Part shown: positions 8,983 through 17,904 of the stretch, one piece after another
Layout of the letters: every line of letters begins with the position of its first letter
How positions within the stretch are numbered: position 1 is the stretch's first letter
Assembly (NCBI GenBank): GCA_947501355.1
Contig: CANMVA010000001.1
Location: 1,062,001-1,126,000, forward strand
Direction of reading: 5' to 3'
DNA length: 64,000 nt
Source of the DNA: an uncultured Paracoccaceae bacterium
GTDB taxonomy: Bacteria > Pseudomonadota > Alphaproteobacteria > Rhodobacterales > Rhodobacteraceae
The notes under the pieces: generated by a model
The model's input: only the letters and a program-made list of their open reading frames with translations
The model's database searches: none
What the model was told of the DNA's origin: nothing
Position numbers and translations under genes: made by a program

Positions 8983-10302
8983 CTACTCGCGCTCGGCGTT
9001 GCGGTCCAGCAGGTCGCTCTCGGACTGTGCCTTCCGTTCGTCATCAATGATCCTGGACAGTTCCTTATCCGCAGTGGCGCTGACCTCGGTCGGTTCGACA
9101 ACGATGGGCGGAGCAGGGGATTTCGGGGTCGTTTTCTTGCCGCTGGGCATGCCATCCAGATCGGTGATCAGGCGGTATGTCGGCTCGGGCATTTCGATCT
9201 CTTCGGTGGTCAGCGCGGCCATCACCATGCGCATGGCTTCGCCGCGTGCGGCCACAAGGCTGGTGTCATGCTGGGCGATCCAGCCGGTGACGCGCAGGGT
9301 GATGGTGCTGTCGCCGATCCCTTCAAGCCAGCAATTCGGCGCGGGTTCGGCCAGAACGAAAGGCAGCGCTTCGATGGTGGTCTGCGCGATGTCGCGCGCC
9401 TTTGCCAGATCCGCGTCCGGCGCGATGCCCAGATCGAACAGGAAGCGGCGTTCGTCGTTGCGGGTGTAGTTGACGATCCGGCTTTTGAAGACGGTCGCAT
9501 TGGGAATGTGGATGTGGTTGCCATCAAAGCTGAGCAGGATCGTGGCGCGGCTGGTCAGGCGGATGACCTTGCCGATATCGCCTTCGATCTCCACCGTGTC
9601 ATTGGGCCGGAAGGGTTGCCGTATCGAGAGCATGATCGAGGCGATGAAGTTCTCGACCGTGTCGCGCACCGCAAAACCGATGGCGAGGCCGACGATGCCC
9701 GCAGCGCCAAGGATCGTGGACAGCAACGCGGTGGCGTTGAGGATATCGAGCGCGACCACGAGGCCGCCGATCATAAAGGCCAATCGGACCAACTGGCGGT
9801 AGATATTGGCGATGAACTTGTTCGGGGCGAGCCTATCCCAAGGCTGGCGCATTCGGGCGATCAGGATGCCCGCAACGACGACAACCAGAAACGCCAGAAG
9901 GGCGACAAGGGCCAGCGGAATAAAGGCAATCAATTGGCTAATGCGTGACTGAAACCGCGCGACCGCCGGGTTCAGGCGTTCAACGACATCTGTTGTCTCG
10001 ACCACCTCGTTTTCGATGGCAACGACGCCTTCGACCCGGCCCGCCAGGTCGTTCAAACGGTTTGCAGTTACCGCATCCAGTGTCGTGCCGCGCAAGGTCA
10101 CGATCCCGTTCGAGACAGAGACGGTGACGTCTTCAAAGCCTTCCAGCTCCCCCAATATGCCGCGAATGCGGGTCGCGATTGCAGCGTCTTGGCTGGCGCT
10201 ATCCTCGACCGTGATGGTGCCGGTGGGCTGCTCGGTCGTGTCTTGCGCCAAGGCTGACAGCGGCAGGAACAGGCACAGGGCGAGGGTCAAAATCAGGCGC
10301 AT
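8983..10302 (-). CDS. MscS-family mechanosensitive channel with N-terminal BON domain
   Basis: 439 residues: a cleavable signal peptide (about 1-20, ending SALA-Q), a BON domain at about 35-100 (IRGILGELEGFEDVTV, GIVTLRGTTLDAVTANRL), then three membrane helices and the MscS pore and beta domain (GIVGLAIGFAVRDTVENFIASI, FRPNDTVEIEGDIGKV). MscS proteins release solutes on hypo-osmotic shock. BON domains bind lipid or envelope material, so the periplasmic BON may tie the channel to the envelope. I start at the ATG at 10302, behind GGAAG, not at the in-frame TTG just upstream. The C-terminal tail is charged. Confidence 0.88.
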   Translation of the reverse strand: MRLILTLALCLFLPLSALAQDTTEQPTGTITVEDSASQDAAIATRIRGILGELEGFEDVTVSVSNGIVTLRGTTLDAVTANRLNDLAGRVEGVVAIENEVVETTDVVERLNPAVARFQSRISQLIAFIPLALVALLAFLVVVVAGILIARMRQPWDRLAPNKFIANIYRQLVRLAFMIGGLVVALDILNATALLSTILGAAGIVGLAIGFAVRDTVENFIASIMLSIRQPFRPNDTVEIEGDIGKVIRLTSRATILLSFDGNHIHIPNATVFKSRIVNYTRNDERRFLFDLGIAPDADLAKARDIAQTTIEALPFVLAEPAPNCWLEGIGDSTITLRVTGWIAQHDTSLVAARGEAMRMVMAALTTEEIEMPEPTYRLITDLDGMPSGKKTTPKSPAPPIVVEPTEVSATADKELSRIIDDERKAQSESDLLDRNAERE

Positions 10303-10358
10303 CAAATCTTCCGCATCAATTTGCGATCAGCATAAGTTCTGCGGCGTCGGTGTAAACG

Positions 10359-11855
10359 CTAGATCGTCTGGTCGTAGTCGCCGACGGAGGGTTCTGTGCG
10401 AATGACCGCGTCGATATCAGCAAAAATGGCCCGCATTTCCGCATCGCTTTCGGGGCTTTCGCAAACCACGACCAGATTGGGCGTGTTGGAGGAGGCGCGC
10501 ACAAGGCCCCAAGCGCCGTTCTGAAGGATCACGCGGGCGCCGTTGACGGTGACGACCTGAGCGATCTTGCGGTCTGCGATTGTTTCGCCCGCGTCATGTT
10601 TGGCGACGAGTTTGGCGACCAGTCGTTCCAACACGTCGTATTTCTCGGTGTCGGCACAGTAGGGCGACATGGTGGGCGTCGCAAAGGTCTGCGGCAGTGC
10701 CTTGCGCAGATCGGACATGGACATGTCCGGGTTGCGGTCCATCAGTTTGCAAATCTCGACAGCGACGCGCATTCCGCAATCGTAGCCGCGCCCAATCGGC
10801 TCGGCGAGGAAGTAGTGACCCGATTTCTCGAACCCTGCGAGCGCGCCGATTTCGCGCACGCGGCGCTTCATATGGGAATGGCCGGTCTTCCAGTAATCGG
10901 CTTTGACGCCGTGCTTTTGCAGTTCCGGGTCGGAGGCGAAAAGGCCGGTGGATTTCACATCGGCCACAAAGGTGGAGCCGGGGTAAATCTTGGCCAGGTC
11001 GCGAGCCATGATGACGCCGACCTTATCTGCAAAAATCTCTTCCCCTTCGTCATCGACCACGCCGCAGCGGTCACCATCGCCATCAAACCCAAGCGCGAAA
11101 TCGGCACCGGAGGCTTTGACGCTGTCGGACATGTCATGGAGCATTTCCAGCGCTTCGGGGTTCGGGTTATAGTTGGGGAAGGTGTAATCGAGCTTGTTAT
11201 GGGATGGCACGATTTCGACGCCCAGACGTTCAAAGACATCTGGTGCGAAGGCCGAGGCGGTGCCGTTGCCGGTCGCACAGACGACCTTGAGCTTGCGGGT
11301 CATTTTGAAATCACCCACGAGGTCATCCAGATAGGCCTCGCGCACGCCGTCGATAAACTCGTAGGAACCACCGTCACGCGCGGCGCCTTCGCCATTCAAC
11401 ACGATATCACGCAGTTCGCCCATCTCGTCAGGGCCATGGGTGAGGGGCCGGTCAAAGCCCATCTTCACGCCAGTCCAACCGTTTGGATTGTGGCTGGCCG
11501 TGACCATGGCGACGGCGGGCAGGTCCAGATGGAACTGCGCAAAGTAAGCCATGGGGGACAGCGCGGGGCCGATATCCTTGACGGCGATCCCCGCCTGCAT
11601 CAGACCCAGCATCAGTGCGTTTTTGATCGATAGGGAATAGTCGCGATAGTCATTGCCCACCGCGATTTCCGGCTTGATGCCGCGCTTGTGCATCTGCGTG
11701 CCAAGGCCAAGACCCAAGGCGGTGATGCCTGCCAGATTGATCTCTTCCGGGTATCTCCAGCGGGCGTCATATTCGCGAAAGCCCGTGGGCGTAATCATCG
11801 CATCGCGCAGGAAGGCCCAGGTGTTCGGGGTGACGGTCGTCGCAGGTTTGGTCAC
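10359..11855 (-). CDS. Phosphomannomutase/phosphoglucomutase
   Basis: 498 residues of the alpha-D-phosphohexomutase family. The phosphoserine loop is TASHNPNGWTG with the catalytic Ser at 121; the metal loop is FDGDGDRCG at about 255; the sugar-binding loop (GFEKSGHYFLAEP) and a C-terminal phosphate-binding domain are present. It interconverts mannose-6-P or glucose-6-P and the 1-phosphates to supply sugar nucleotides for polysaccharides. The start is GTG, 17 bases after kdsA, so it is the last gene of the kpsT-kpsE-kdsA run. Which hexose it prefers cannot be read from sequence. Confidence 0.9.
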   Translation of the reverse strand: MTKPATTVTPNTWAFLRDAMITPTGFREYDARWRYPEEINLAGITALGLGLGTQMHKRGIKPEIAVGNDYRDYSLSIKNALMLGLMQAGIAVKDIGPALSPMAYFAQFHLDLPAVAMVTASHNPNGWTGVKMGFDRPLTHGPDEMGELRDIVLNGEGAARDGGSYEFIDGVREAYLDDLVGDFKMTRKLKVVCATGNGTASAFAPDVFERLGVEIVPSHNKLDYTFPNYNPNPEALEMLHDMSDSVKASGADFALGFDGDGDRCGVVDDEGEEIFADKVGVIMARDLAKIYPGSTFVADVKSTGLFASDPELQKHGVKADYWKTGHSHMKRRVREIGALAGFEKSGHYFLAEPIGRGYDCGMRVAVEICKLMDRNPDMSMSDLRKALPQTFATPTMSPYCADTEKYDVLERLVAKLVAKHDAGETIADRKIAQVVTVNGARVILQNGAWGLVRASSNTPNLVVVCESPESDAEMRAIFADIDAVIRTEPSVGDYDQTI

Positions 11856-11872
11856 GGGAGATATGTCTTTCG

Positions 11873-12706
11873 TTAAAGGCGAATGGGGGTCTGTTTGGCC
11901 AGCGTATCGAATGCCATCAGAGTTTCAATCAAACTGTCCATCTGATGTAACGGGATCATGTTGGGACCATCAGATGGCGCGGAATCGGGCGCTTCGTGGG
12001 TTTCGATGAACACCGCCCCAATGCCCAAGGCAACGGCGCTGCGCGCCATCACGGGTGCAAATTCACGCTGCCCCCCGGTCGAGCCGCCTTGCCCGCCGGG
12101 TTGCTGCACCGAATGGGTGGCATCCATCACGACCGGATAGCCGGTTTGCATCATCCGGGGCAGGGCGCGCATATCTGCGACCAGCGCGTTGTAGCCAAAT
12201 GAGGTGCCACGTTCGGTCAGCAAAAGGCGTTCATTGCCGGTGGAGGCGAGCTTGGCGACGACATTGTCCATGTCCCAGGGGGCCAGAAACTGACCCTTCT
12301 TGACGTTGATGGCGGCGCCTGTTTCGGCGGCGGCCAGCAGAAGGTCTGTCTGGCGACACAGAAAGGCGGGGATTTGCAGTACATCGCAGACCTCGGCCAC
12401 CGGGGCGCATTGATCGGGGCTGTGGATATCGGTCAGCGTCGGCACCTCAAGCGCCGCGCCAACGGCCTGCATCACGGCCAGCCCTTCGTCGATGCCAAGA
12501 CCACGCTTGCCCGAAAGCGAGGTGCGATTGGCCTTGTCGAACGAGCCTTTGAAGATGAACTGCGCGCCGTGCTTTGCGCAGGCCTCTTTCATAGTGCCTG
12601 CGATCATCTGGGCGTGATCCACGCCTTCCAGCTGGCAAGGGCCTGCGATCACGGTCAGGTGGGCGTCATTGCTGACGTGCAGGTCCCGGATTTCAACGGT
12701 TTTCAT
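11873..12706 (-). CDS. kdsA: 3-deoxy-8-phosphooctulonate (Kdo-8-P) synthase
   Basis: 277 residues matching KdsA: VIAGPCQLEG near the start, FKGSFDKANRTS, the substrate loop RGLGIDEGL, LTERGTSFGYN and VMDATHSVQQPGG. It condenses phosphoenolpyruvate with arabinose-5-phosphate to give Kdo-8-P in the cytoplasm. Kdo is part of lipid A core and also the linker of kps-type capsules; lying directly after kpsE (stop and start adjacent) suggests it feeds capsule, though it could serve both. A second housekeeping kdsA elsewhere cannot be excluded. Confidence 0.93.
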   Translation of the reverse strand: MKTVEIRDLHVSNDAHLTVIAGPCQLEGVDHAQMIAGTMKEACAKHGAQFIFKGSFDKANRTSLSGKRGLGIDEGLAVMQAVGAALEVPTLTDIHSPDQCAPVAEVCDVLQIPAFLCRQTDLLLAAAETGAAINVKKGQFLAPWDMDNVVAKLASTGNERLLLTERGTSFGYNALVADMRALPRMMQTGYPVVMDATHSVQQPGGQGGSTGGQREFAPVMARSAVALGIGAVFIETHEAPDSAPSDGPNMIPLHQMDSLIETLMAFDTLAKQTPIRL

Positions 12707-14353
12707 TTAGGACGTGACCTGTTCGCGAAGGATGGAGGCGGTGAGCGAGATCATCAGATAGATGCCCGCAAGAATGATGAAGGCCAGCACGGTATTCTCA
12801 AACTTGCGCGGATATCCGGCCTCGTCGGGGGCGGTGGGCGTGACACCGAGCGAAAGGTAACGCACCTGGCGGTTCGCCTCGATCCGGGCGGTTTCCATCT
12901 GTTGGAGCGCGCCCTGCAGCAGCCCATCGCGGGTCTGCAGGTCAATCTCAGCCCGGCGGAGTTCAGCGTTCTTGGTGGCCAAAGAAACGCCATCGGTGCT
13001 GGCGACCGTCAGGCGTTCGCGCAAGCTCGCAATCAGCGCCTCAAGGCGGCGGATATCGGCGCGCACGCCTTCAACGCGGGCCGCATTGGGCTGCGCGTTA
13101 TCCAGCAAAGCCTGCAATTGCAGTTCTTTTTCCTGCAACTCGGTCTGGCGCTGACCGATCTGGCCGTTGATCGTGGCGACCTCGGACAGCGGGTCGATGG
13201 TTTCGATGCTGCGCTGAATATCGACAAGCCGGTCGAGGGCGGCATCGCGCTCGGCAAGGGCTTCCTCAAAGCTCTCTCGCGCGCCTTTCATCTGGTCTTC
13301 GCGCACCCGTTGAGTGATGCTGTCGACCCGCTCTTCGGCGTAGGAAATCAGCGTGCGCGCCCATTGCTCGGAGGTTTGCGGATCGGCGGCGATCACCTCC
13401 ATCTTGACGATGCCTTCGGTGGGGTCGTAGCCGATTTTCACGTTCCGTTTGAACAGTTTATAGGCCTGTTCATCTGTCGCATCCGGGGCCAGCCGCTGGA
13501 TCGCGTCAATTTCGTCGCGGGCAAAATGGGCCTTGAAACCAAGGTCTTCGTCCAGCCGCTGCATCGCCTCGCGCGACGTCAGATAGCCCTGCACGGCGAT
13601 ACTGTCCTGCACGGTGGCCAGTTGCGAGCTGCCAAACATGCTGCCCAGCGAGCCTGCGCTGGCGCTTTCGGCCTGCTGGATGATGAACTCGGAGTTGGTC
13701 GCATACATCGGGGTCGCGATGATATAGAAGTAATAGGCGGCCATGATCGTCGGCAGGAAGATGAAAAAGCTGAGCCTTGAAATCAGCAGAACGATCTTGC
13801 GGCGGCGGCGCTTGGCAATATCGCGCTGAATTTTCACGATCTCGCTGGCGCGCTCATTTGCTCCGTCCAGTAGGTCGGTCGACGGCAGGGTATTGTTGCC
13901 AGATGGCACGGTTTGGGGCAATTGCACGGGCGGCTCGCCTGCGCCGCCATCGCCGTCATTCGGGACGACAAGCTGCAACATGCTGGATCGCTGGAACGGG
14001 TCGATCCCGTTGGCGCGCAGCAGCCGCACGGCGTCAAAGTCCGAGGTCGGGGCCAGCCCGTGTTTCTGGGCGACCCGACGCGCCATGCGCAGTTGGCGGC
14101 CGGTTAGACCTTCGCGGCGCACCGCCTCGATATCGGCCTGTGAGCTGACGTCACCGGGGCTTGCAACTTCGCCCTGGGGCGGCGTCGCTGGGGGTGTCTG
14201 AGGGGCCTCTTCAACCGCGCGTGGAGTGGCGGGCGGCACGGGTGCCGCCGCACTGGGCGCCTCGACCGGATCCTGCATCGGCTCTTCGGCCCTTGCGGCA
14301 GAACCAAGCGCGCCGGTGCGCCGTATGCGGAACTTTTTAGCCTTGGGTTTCAT
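12707..14353 (-). CDS. kpsE: Capsule polysaccharide export inner-membrane protein, KpsE-like
   Basis: About 548 residues. A Pro/Ala-rich, probably cytoplasmic N-terminal region (to about 190) is followed by a membrane helix (IVLLISRLSFFIFLPTIMAAYYF), a long periplasmic part with coiled coils (about 370-480), and a final helix (FIILAGIYLMISLTASIL), as in KpsE/Wzz-type co-polymerases. KpsE links the KpsMT inner-membrane transporter to the outer-membrane channel. The frame is open to 14443, but the ATGs at 14359 and 14353 fit better; both overlap the end of kpsT and neither has a strong ribosome binding site, so translation is probably coupled to kpsT. The long N-terminal extension is not in E. 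coli KpsE. Confidence 0.83.
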   Translation of the reverse strand: MKPKAKKFRIRRTGALGSAARAEEPMQDPVEAPSAAAPVPPATPRAVEEAPQTPPATPPQGEVASPGDVSSQADIEAVRREGLTGRQLRMARRVAQKHGLAPTSDFDAVRLLRANGIDPFQRSSMLQLVVPNDGDGGAGEPPVQLPQTVPSGNNTLPSTDLLDGANERASEIVKIQRDIAKRRRRKIVLLISRLSFFIFLPTIMAAYYFYIIATPMYATNSEFIIQQAESASAGSLGSMFGSSQLATVQDSIAVQGYLTSREAMQRLDEDLGFKAHFARDEIDAIQRLAPDATDEQAYKLFKRNVKIGYDPTEGIVKMEVIAADPQTSEQWARTLISYAEERVDSITQRVREDQMKGARESFEEALAERDAALDRLVDIQRSIETIDPLSEVATINGQIGQRQTELQEKELQLQALLDNAQPNAARVEGVRADIRRLEALIASLRERLTVASTDGVSLATKNAELRRAEIDLQTRDGLLQGALQQMETARIEANRQVRYLSLGVTPTAPDEAGYPRKFENTVLAFIILAGIYLMISLTASILREQVTS

Positions 14354-14996
14354 AGTCATAGAGCAGTTTCGCTTCTTCCAAGGTGTCAAACATATGTAGC
14401 CGCCCGTCGCGCAGAACCGCGGCAGAGCGGGCGAATTTCTCAAGCGTGGCGGGTTGGTGCGACACGATAATCACCGTCGTTGTGCGCAACCGTTCTTTTA
14501 GGATCGCCCCGGCTTTGCGATTAAATTCTACGTCAGTGGTGCCGGGCATGCCTTCGTCGATCAGGTAGATGTCGAAATCAAGCGCCAGCAACAGCGAGAA
14601 CGTGAACCGGGCGCGCATGCCCTGGCTGTAGGTGCCGACGGGCATATCGAAATACTCTTCGATCCCGCAGAGCCAGCGGCAAAACGCTTCGACGTAATCC
14701 GGGTCGAGCCCGTAAAGCCTTGCGATATAGCGCGAATTTTCCATCGCCGATTGGCGACCCACAACGCCACCCATAAAGCCAAGCGGGAAAGAAACGCGGC
14801 ATTCGCGGCGAATTTCGCCCTCATCCGGCTTCTCCAGCCCGGCCATCATATTTACCAGCGTGGTCTTCCCGGTGCCGTTGGGGGCCAGAATGCCCAGCGA
14901 ATTGCCCAATTCCACACGGAAAGACGCGCGTTCAAGGATCACCTTGCGCTGTTTGCCCGTCCAGAAGGACTTGCTGACATTTTCAAACTCGAGCAT
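14337..14996 (-). CDS. kpsT: Capsule polysaccharide ABC transporter ATP-binding protein KpsT
   Basis: 219 residues. Walker A is APNGTGKTT, the signature is YSQGMRARF, Walker B is IYLIDEG and the H-loop SHQP, as in KpsT/Wzm-Wzt polysaccharide exporters rather than drug exporters. It powers export of polysaccharide across the inner membrane with the KpsM permease. No kpsM is next to it: upstream there is only an intergenic gap and then nhaA, so the permease must be encoded elsewhere. It is the first gene of the polysaccharide operon. Confidence 0.9.
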   Translation of the reverse strand: MLEFENVSKSFWTGKQRKVILERASFRVELGNSLGILAPNGTGKTTLVNMMAGLEKPDEGEIRRECRVSFPLGFMGGVVGRQSAMENSRYIARLYGLDPDYVEAFCRWLCGIEEYFDMPVGTYSQGMRARFTFSLLLALDFDIYLIDEGMPGTTDVEFNRKAGAILKERLRTTTVIIVSHQPATLEKFARSAAVLRDGRLHMFDTLEEAKLLYDYETQG

Positions 14997-15083
14997 TCAC
15001 TCGCACTCCGGCACTGCCTCGATGGCCGTCCATCCTTAACGGATTGTTTCGTTTCGACCGGTTTATACAGTCTTTCTGGCTAT

Positions 15084-15113
15084 ATTATGTCGGATAGCGG
15101 CCCATTAGGGCAA
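15084..15113 (-). promoter_or_regulatory. Candidate sigma-70-like promoter for kpsT-kpsE-kdsA
   Basis: On the minus strand TTGCCC (15113-15108) and CATAAT (15089-15084) are separated by 18 bases, about 90 bases before the kpsT start. The -10 matches the consensus in five of six positions. Judged by eye only. Confidence 0.4.
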
Positions 15114-15152
15114 CTGTGAAAGAGACAAGGGGCGCATATGCCTCGCATTTTA

Positions 15153-16451
15153 CTAAAGCTCTTGTTTTTCGACCTTCAAGACTTTGCCCGCAACGATCGC
15201 CATGATCGCAGCGAAGAACGACAGCAGCGCGCCCATTTTCGCGGCATCCTGCACGGCACCGACCGGGAACGCGACCGATGCGATGAACAGCGAAACGGTG
15301 AAACCAATGGCTGCGACGCAGCCGATCACGAACAGGTCCGAGGATTTCATTCCGACAGGCAGACCGAGTTTCAGCGGATATGCCGCCAGATAGCCCATGG
15401 CCAAGACGCCCAGCGGCTTGCCGATCAGCAGACCTGCCAGCACTAGCCATGTGGGTTCACTGATTGACGAGAAGGCGACGCCCGCATTCATCAGGCCAAA
15501 GAAGAACAGGATGACCTCAACCGGGCGTTTAAGCAGATGTTCGCTGTGGTTGAGCAGGTCGGTCAGGTATTGCTCGGCCTCCGCGAAGATGCCGAAGGCG
15601 CGATCTGCGTGGGGCAGGGTCGGCACGATGGGCAGCAGACCCAAAGCCGGGTGCAGCCCGCTTTCTTGAAAGCCATACCAGCTGAGCGCGCCCGCAAAAA
15701 GGTAAGGCCAAAACGACAGTTTGTTGCGCACCCAGGTGGAGTTGGGGCGGACCTGGTTGCCGCGGTCCATCCGGCGCGGCAGCCAGTTGAACAGCACGAA
15801 AACCCCCACCGCAGAGAAGACCGAGAGAAGCAGCCAGACCGGGGCCAGATCGCCCTCGGGATAGAAGATCGCAAGGATGATGAGGCCCGCGGCATCATCG
15901 GCGATGGCCAGCAACAGCAGGAACCGCACCGCGGGATGGCCTGCGCCAAAGACGATGCGCCCGACCAGATAGCTGAAAGCGATATCGGTGGCCGTCGGGA
16001 TCGCCCAGCCGCGCGCGACAGCGTCGTAGATGTCGCTTCCCAGAAAGAATGCGAGGCCCAGATAGATCGCGATAGGGCCGATCATACCGCCTGCGGTGGC
16101 GAAAAGCGGCGTGGCGGCTTTCTTGCCACGCAGAGCGCCGTTTTTGAGGATGATCGCCTCCCAGACCTCTTTGGCGGCGATGGCAAAAAAGAAGGCCATC
16201 AGAAGGTCATTGACCAGATAATGCAGGCTCAAAACCCGCTCGGCCCCGCCTGGGTCATATTTATCGGCGCCGTGACCATAGGCATGAAACCAGTGGTCAT
16301 ATTTGGCACCAATAATATCATTGAACCAAAGCGGGGTTTCGGCGAAGTGGTGATACCCCTCCATATCCAGATTGGCCCAGACCAGCGCGATCACAGCGCC
16401 CAAGATCAGCAGGATCGAGTAGTTGAGTACGAAATTCCAGACGCGATACAT
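15153..16451 (-). CDS. nhaA: Na+/H+ antiporter NhaA
   Basis: 432 residues with about twelve membrane helices. The signature PTATDIAFSYLVGR and the adjacent aspartates in LLLAIADDAAGLIIL match the ion-binding DD of NhaA (D163/D164 in E. coli). NhaA swaps internal Na+ for external protons and is active at high pH and salt, which suits a marine organism. The first periplasmic loop (about 30-75, MEGYHHFAETPLWFNDI and on) is longer than in E. coli NhaA. A GGGAGAA site precedes the ATG. It is transcribed alone. Confidence 0.93.
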   Translation of the reverse strand: MYRVWNFVLNYSILLILGAVIALVWANLDMEGYHHFAETPLWFNDIIGAKYDHWFHAYGHGADKYDPGGAERVLSLHYLVNDLLMAFFFAIAAKEVWEAIILKNGALRGKKAATPLFATAGGMIGPIAIYLGLAFFLGSDIYDAVARGWAIPTATDIAFSYLVGRIVFGAGHPAVRFLLLLAIADDAAGLIILAIFYPEGDLAPVWLLLSVFSAVGVFVLFNWLPRRMDRGNQVRPNSTWVRNKLSFWPYLFAGALSWYGFQESGLHPALGLLPIVPTLPHADRAFGIFAEAEQYLTDLLNHSEHLLKRPVEVILFFFGLMNAGVAFSSISEPTWLVLAGLLIGKPLGVLAMGYLAAYPLKLGLPVGMKSSDLFVIGCVAAIGFTVSLFIASVAFPVGAVQDAAKMGALLSFFAAIMAIVAGKVLKVEKQEL

Positions 16452-16550
16452 GCCGTTCTCCCGGTCTTGTGGGGATCATACTGGGCGAAGCCGTGGCGTC
16501 GGGCAAGCTATGTTATACCGCAATTTTTCAAGTGCTATGAGGCAGTTGGC

Positions 16551-17138
16551 ATGAAAGCGCTGATGGAAGAGCTGCGCAATTGCACGATTTGCACAGAGCG
16601 GTTTGCGGCGACTCAGACGCAGCATCGGCCCAACCCGGTGGTCTGGTTTCAGCCTGGTGCGCGTTTGCTGATTGCCAGTCAGGCCCCAGGCTTGCGGGTG
16701 CATGAAGCCAATACGCCGTTCTGGGATCAATCCGGCGTCCGGCTGCGTCGGTGGCTGGGGCTGGACGACGAGGCGTTCTATGACCGCAGCCGGGTGGCGA
16801 TTGTGCCGATGGCGTTTTGCTTTCCGGGCTATGATGCGAAAGGATCGGATCTGCCGCCGCCCAAGGTCTGCGCCGAGACATGGCGGGCAGGTATTCTGGA
16901 CGGGCTTACGGATATTCGTCTGACCGTGCTGATTGGCGGCTATGCCCAGCAATGGCATCTGGGCGGGCGCATGAGCGTGACAGCCCGCGTTGCCGCGTGG
17001 CGCGATCTTTCCCCAGACGTCTTTTGCTTGCCGCATCCGTCCTGGCGCAATACGGCATGGCTAAAGAAAAACCCGTGGTTCGAGGCGGAGACCGTTCCGG
17101 CTTTGCAGGCCCGCGTCAAAGAGGTGATGGATGACTGA
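16551..17138 (+). CDS. Uracil-DNA glycosylase-family protein
   Basis: 195 residues of the uracil-DNA glycosylase fold: LLIASQAPGLRVHEANTPF corresponds to motif A (catalytic loop, here with PG but not the usual acidic residue in the classical place), and LPHPSWRN to motif B. An N-terminal C-x2-C pair (NCTIC) is present, but a full four-Cys FeS set of family 4 enzymes is not obvious. Members are often annotated simply as glycosylase-family proteins; base-excision activity is inferred. The frame runs open far upstream antisense to nhaA; I start at the ATG at 16551. The stop overlaps the next gene by 8 bp. Confidence 0.82.
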   Translation: MKALMEELRNCTICTERFAATQTQHRPNPVVWFQPGARLLIASQAPGLRVHEANTPFWDQSGVRLRRWLGLDDEAFYDRSRVAIVPMAFCFPGYDAKGSDLPPPKVCAETWRAGILDGLTDIRLTVLIGGYAQQWHLGGRMSVTARVAAWRDLSPDVFCLPHPSWRNTAWLKKNPWFEAETVPALQARVKEVMDD

Positions 17139-17904
17139 GACCGCGCTGGACCGCGCCCATGCGCAGATGGAGGACAGCGACGCCAAGCGTCTGGCGTTTT
17201 TTGAGCGTGTCGCCGATAGCGAGTTGTTTCTGCTTCTGCAAAGCGAAGCGGAAGGGGATCAGCTGAGCCCGGAGGTCTTCGATCTGGGGGAGGCACAATA
17301 TGTGCTGGTCTTTGATCGGGAGGACCGCTTGTCGTCTTTCGCGGGGCGGATCGTGCCTTATGCCGCACTTTCGGGGCGGGTGATTGCGCAGATGCTGGCC
17401 GGGCAAGGCGTGGGTTTGGGGATCAATCTGGATGTCGCGCCGTCGGCGACGCTTTTGCCCGCCGAGGCTGTGGCCTGGTTGGCAGAAACCTTGGCGCATA
17501 CACCCGATGAGGTGGAGGCGCGCCCGGTTGAGGTGACACCGCCTGCCGGGTTGCCGGATACGCTGATCACAGCGCTGGATACCAAGCTGGCCACAGCGGT
17601 CGGCTTGGCTCCGATGGCCTATCTGGTGGGGGTCACTTACGAGGGCGGCGTGACGTCTCATATGCTGGCGTTTATCGGCGCGGCTCCGGGAGCGGAGGAC
17701 GCGCTAGCCAAAGCGGTGAGCGAGGCGCTGACTTTCAGTGGCATCGAGGCAGGCGCACTGGATGTGGCGTTTTTCAAGGCGAGCGATCCGATGGCCGCGC
17801 GATTGGCGCGGGTTGGCTTGCGGTTCGATCTGCCGCAACCCGAAGAACCGGCTGAGCGGGCGGCTCCAGGCAGCGACCCGGATGCGCCGCCGATCCTGCG
17901 TTAG
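17131..17904 (+). CDS. SseB-family protein
   Basis: 257 residues with the SseB N-terminal domain (residues about 10-115: LDRAHAQMEDSDAKRLAFF, ELFLLLQSEAEGDQL, YVLVFDREDRLSSFAG) and a second alpha/beta domain. No signal peptide or membrane helix is seen. The family was named for enhanced serine sensitivity in E. coli and its biochemical role is not settled. It overlaps the glycosylase gene by 8 bp, so the two are co-transcribed, and it meets ghrA tail to tail with 4 bp shared (TTAG). Confidence 0.8.
   Translation: MTETALDRAHAQMEDSDAKRLAFFERVADSELFLLLQSEAEGDQLSPEVFDLGEAQYVLVFDREDRLSSFAGRIVPYAALSGRVIAQMLAGQGVGLGINLDVAPSATLLPAEAVAWLAETLAHTPDEVEARPVEVTPPAGLPDTLITALDTKLATAVGLAPMAYLVGVTYEGGVTSHMLAFIGAAPGAEDALAKAVSEALTFSGIEAGALDVAFFKASDPMAARLARVGLRFDLPQPEEPAERAAPGSDPDAPPILR

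Noticed and set aside
15537-16550. Long upstream extension of the glycosylase-like gene
   Set aside because: The added 338 residues are antisense to nhaA, of low complexity, and the family protein begins at the ATG at 16551.
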